A stretch of 6,759 nucleotides of DNA from Candidatus Thorarchaeota archaeon. Lineage in GTDB: Archaea > Asgardarchaeota > Thorarchaeia > Thorarchaeales > Thorarchaeaceae. Below are positions 5,132 through 6,759 of the stretch, piece by piece. The notes beneath the pieces were generated by a model, which was not told the DNA's origin, did no database searches, and was given only the letters and a program-made list of their open reading frames with translations. The translations under genes and the position numbers were made by a program. Location: contig JAEOST010000056.1 of NCBI GenBank assembly GCA_016840245.1, positions 1-6,759 of the forward strand. The letters run 5' to 3'. Every line of letters begins with the position of its first letter. The first letter of the stretch is position 1.

Positions 5132-6400
5132 ATGGCACAACTAACCTTTCTTGGATCGTGTCGAGAAATAGGAAAATCCGCGTTCTTTCTAGAGCAGAAG
5201 GACGAGAGTTTCCTTATCGATTATGGTACCAAATTCACTAACCCTCCTTCATTTCCCGATCCAGTACCAACAGAAAACCTCCAAGGTGTCGCTGTTACGC
5301 ATGCTCATTTAGACCACTCATGTGGCGTTCCAAGCATCCTTTCTGATTCGTCTGCAATCTCTCTATTCTGTACTCCAGCCACTCGTGATCTTATGACACT
5401 TCTAATACGGGATATGTACAAAATCTCAGGAGGCCGTGTTCCTTTTACAAGAATAGACATTGCACTAGTCAAACGCCAATGTCAAGCCACTGCCTATGAG
5501 GAGACGGTTCCTCTTGGTCACCATTATGAACTAACATTGTTCAATGCTGGTCATATCCCTGGTAGCGCAATGGTGTCTCTGAGAGTAAACGGGAAACGAG
5601 TCTTGTTTACAGGAGACTTCAACGCTAGTGAGTCACGACTACATGCTGGGGTCAGAAAGAACCTCCCCAAACATGATGTTGTTGTAACCGAGAGTACGTA
5701 TGCCCGAAGAGTAAATCCGGACCGTGAGAAGATTGAGGAAGAACTTGTACAGTCTGTTATTGAGACTGTTGAGAACAAGGGTATCGTTCTCATTCCTTCT
5801 TTTGCAGTCGGCCGTAGTCAAGAGATCATGTGTATTCTTGAGTCACATGGTATTCCACAGAAATACCCGATTTACGTTGATGGCATGGCACGTGCTGTCA
5901 ATGATATAGTAGTAAAACACCCAAGATACATTGCCAGTCCGCAATCCTTTGAGAGGGCTGTAGGTCGTGCTCGAACCATCAGGGACAATGACGATCGTAT
6001 GAAAGCAATTCGAAAACCTGGAATCATTATCTCCCCAGCTGGTATGCTGAAAGGTGGTGCATCGCATCTCTATTTCAAGAAACTCTATGACGATGATAGG
6101 AATGCCATTATTCTTGTCAGTTATCAAGTACCCGGAACACCTGGTGCTGAACTGCTTGCCAAGAAGAAGGTAACTATTGGTGGTCGTGTATTCGACGTTA
6201 CTGCTAATCTTCGATATCACCACTTAAGCAGTCACTCTGACTCGAAAGGCCTGATGGACTTGTTGATGAAGATACCTGGTGAACCAGAATTCTATGTTGT
6301 CCACGGCGAATCAGAGTCTTGTGATAAGCTAGCTGAAAAACTAGAAAAGAAAGGTAGACGGGCACATGTGCCCGAGAAGAACGAACAAGCTGAAATCTAG
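5132..6400 (+). CDS. aCPSF2-like metallo-beta-lactamase/beta-CASP ribonuclease
   Basis: This 422-residue protein is a complete beta-CASP metallo-beta-lactamase RNase, related to the eukaryotic 3'-end cleavage factor CPSF73. All metal and catalytic motifs are visible: Asp30 (LIDYGT), HAHLDH at 57-62, His141 (AGHIPGS), Asp162 (FTGDF), motif A Glu187 (ESTYA), motif B His368 (SSHSD) and motif C His391 (VVHGE). The beta-CASP insert spans roughly residues 190-345. There is no N-terminal KH extension, which separates it from the termination factor aCPSF1/FttA; the length fits aCPSF2. aRNase J is the other possibility but is less likely on length and motif context. Members cleave or trim RNA in the cytoplasm using two zinc ions. 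The ATG has only a weak AGGA 11 bases upstream. The gene stands alone behind its own TATA element, and its stop overlaps that of the opposing eL38 gene by four bases. Confidence 0.9.
   Translation: MAQLTFLGSCREIGKSAFFLEQKDESFLIDYGTKFTNPPSFPDPVPTENLQGVAVTHAHLDHSCGVPSILSDSSAISLFCTPATRDLMTLLIRDMYKISGGRVPFTRIDIALVKRQCQATAYEETVPLGHHYELTLFNAGHIPGSAMVSLRVNGKRVLFTGDFNASESRLHAGVRKNLPKHDVVVTESTYARRVNPDREKIEEELVQSVIETVENKGIVLIPSFAVGRSQEIMCILESHGIPQKYPIYVDGMARAVNDIVVKHPRYIASPQSFERAVGRARTIRDNDDRMKAIRKPGIIISPAGMLKGGASHLYFKKLYDDDRNAIILVSYQVPGTPGAELLAKKKVTIGGRVFDVTANLRYHHLSSHSDSKGLMDLLMKIPGEPEFYVVHGESESCDKLAEKLEKKGRRAHVPEKNEQAEI
6335..6374 (-). terminator. candidate terminator of the tRNA-eL38 unit inside aCPSF2 coding sequence
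   Basis: Reading the minus strand, 23 bases past the eL38 stop comes a perfect 16-base palindrome (CGGGCACATGTGCCCG, 6359-6374; six-pair stem with a CATG loop). It is followed by a T-rich stretch with runs of three, four and five T (6335-6354). T-runs are the main archaeal terminator signal. The element lies in the last codons of aCPSF2, encoding RAHVPEK and the Lys-rich segment before it, so the A-richness could also be a coding by-product. Confidence 0.45.
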
Positions 6401-6612
6401 ATTTCACCTGGTTCTGGTCGTGCTTCTACAACCTGACACTTAATCTGCTGAATAATGGTTTCAGCCTGTTGGGGCTCTACGATCAGTGTGTATAGGTACC
6501 TCTGGGTACGGAGTTTGAGTTTCACCTGGTCAGCGTCTCTCTTAACTCGGCACTCCACTGCGTCCTCACTCATCTCCAGGAACTTATCGACATCATGGAT
6601 TTGTTTTGGCAT
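6397..6612 (-). CDS. rpl38e: ribosomal protein eL38 (L38e)
   Basis: This is a small protein of the large ribosomal subunit, shared by eukaryotes and a subset of archaea. From ATG 6612 the product is 71 residues. It opens with MPKQIHDVDKFLEM and later contains VKLKLRTQRYLYTLIV, matching the eL38 pattern (MPRQI.EIK.FL, then VKFK.R.SRYLYTLVV). It lacks any other domain. An ATG five codons upstream (6627) would add MGQYD, but family members start at MPK/MPR, so 6612 is preferred; GGGG (6621-6624) lies eight bases before it. The start is 21 bp from the 3' end of the tRNA gene on the same strand, with no TATA-like element in the GC-rich space just upstream, which suggests a shared transcript. Its TAG stop overlaps the aCPSF2 TAG. 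eL38 is absent from most Euryarchaeota and so bears on taxonomy. Confidence 0.88.
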   Translation of the reverse strand: MPKQIHDVDKFLEMSEDAVECRVKRDADQVKLKLRTQRYLYTLIVEPQQAETIIQQIKCQVVEARPEPGEI

Positions 6613-6656
6613 ATCATATTGCCCCATTTGATTTGGTGGGCCGGGCGTGGATCGAA

Positions 6657-6688
6657 TTCGCGCCCTGTGTCTTTGAGATACACAGAGT
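6657..6688 (-). other. noncanonical tRNA intron in the T-arm (position 53/54), 32 nt
   Basis: The intron separates G53 (6689) from T54 (6656). It folds into a textbook bulge-helix-bulge: a central helix of four G-C pairs (CGCG 6694-6691 with CGCG 6662-6659), a three-base 5' bulge T-G|A and a three-base 3' bulge A-A|T. Inside is an eight-pair intron stem (6687-6680 with 6670-6663, one G-U) and a nine-base loop. Cutting after the second base of each bulge, the splicing endonuclease rule, restores a perfect T-arm. The outer exon helix is poor, as expected for introns outside the anticodon. Confidence 0.88.
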
Positions 6689-6704
6689 CACGCGACCTTC
6701 GCCG

Positions 6705-6733
6705 TTTTCCACAGAATTCATCAGAATCCCGTT
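6705..6733 (-). other. canonical tRNA intron at position 37/38, 29 nt
   Basis: The intron follows A37 (6734) and ends before C38 (6704). Bulges are C-A|A (6735-6733) and A-A|C (6706-6704). The four-position central helix pairs TTCA (6739-6736) with GGAA (6710-6707), with one A-G mismatch at its inner end. A nine-pair intron stem (6732-6724 with 6719-6711, two G-U pairs) carries the loop TGAT. Runs of A at both ends allow the cut to be shifted by a base, but 37/38 gives the best bulge-helix-bulge. Confidence 0.85.
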
Positions 6734-6759
6734 TGTGAAGGCGACGTCATAACCACTAG

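Larger units (their letters stand above)
6634..6759 (-). tRNA. tRNA-Val (anticodon CAC), two introns, 5' end beyond the window
   Basis: On the minus strand the gene enters at about tRNA position 12 and ends with an encoded CCA (6636-6634). D-loop AGTGGTTA is followed by the anticodon stem TCGCC/GGCGA and, after removing intron 1, loop TTCACAC with anticodon CAC (6737-6735), which reads GUG valine codons. After removing intron 2, the T-arm is GCGTG-TTCGATC-CACGC, five perfect pairs with the invariant TTCGA. The 3' acceptor strand CCGGCCC plus discriminator A predicts that the missing 5' end reads GGGCCGG. Without splicing there is no T-arm. U13 and U54/U55, the sites used by TruD and Pus10 encoded in this window, are all present. 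Only positions 1 to about 11 are missing; a further intron there cannot be excluded. Confidence 0.93.

Noticed and set aside
5843..6223. Open frame of 126 codons on the minus strand
   Set aside because: It lies antisense to the aCPSF2 gene over its catalytic motifs, with no domain or ribosome site of its own.
6613..6627. Upstream ATG of eL38 at 6627
   Set aside because: It adds MGQYD before the conserved MPKQI start and lies only six bases from the tRNA 3' end. It was kept as an alternative only.
6657..6693. Reading the tRNA T-arm without a second intron (GCGAA-TTCGATC-CACGC)
   Set aside because: It leaves A-A and A-C mismatches at the top of the T-stem and about 32 extra bases in the variable region. 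The spliced model gives five perfect pairs.
1..6759. CRISPR array, insertion sequence, attachment site or defence system
   Set aside because: No repeated spacer-repeat units, transposase motifs, terminal inverted repeats or direct duplications were seen. All genes are typical housekeeping families.

Overview
The window is archaeal chromosomal DNA. The evidence is an Alba chromatin protein, an archaeal-type Pth2, an archaeal-type Pus10 with cysteine knuckles, a stand-alone beta-CASP RNase of the aCPSF2 kind, a geranylgeranyl-reductase-family flavoprotein and a tRNA interrupted by bulge-helix-bulge introns. A small protein strongly resembling ribosomal protein eL38, which is missing from most Euryarchaeota, points to the TACK/Asgard side of the archaea. 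The moderate base composition would fit an Asgard lineage such as Thorarchaeota, but that last step is a guess.

Layout, left to right. (1) Positions 1-2087, minus strand: a two-gene unit, a GGR-family FAD reductase (837-2087) followed by Pus10 (1-788, C-terminus cut by the window edge). (2) Positions 2131-3844, plus strand: divergent from unit 1 across about 43 bp, pth2 then truD with a 10-bp gap and a TTG start for truD. (3) Positions 3850-4822, minus strand: convergent with truD by 5 bp, the Alba gene followed by a NusA-like zinc/KH protein; two RNA hairpins lie at and just after the alba stop. (4) Positions 4823-5131: a 309-bp divergent promoter region. (5) Positions 5132-6400, plus strand: a complete aCPSF2-like RNase. 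(6) Positions 6397-6759, minus strand: a tRNA-Val(CAC), cut by the window edge, then an eL38 gene that converges on aCPSF2. Both of those genes end in the same palindromic CTAG.

Nearly every gene acts on RNA: Pus10 (tRNA pseudouridine 54/55), TruD (pseudouridine 13), Pth2 (rescue of peptidyl-tRNA), a NusA-like RNA binder, Alba (DNA/RNA binding), aCPSF2 (RNA cleavage or trimming), eL38 and a tRNA. The exception is the flavoprotein, probably for saturation of isoprenoid chains.

The most striking object is the tRNA-Val. It makes a normal tRNA only if two introns are removed: 29 nt at the canonical site 37/38 and 32 nt inside the T-arm at 53/54. Both fold into 3-4-3 bulge-helix-bulge structures, and the T-arm one has a perfect CGCG/CGCG central helix. 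I see no mobile element, CRISPR array or defence system.
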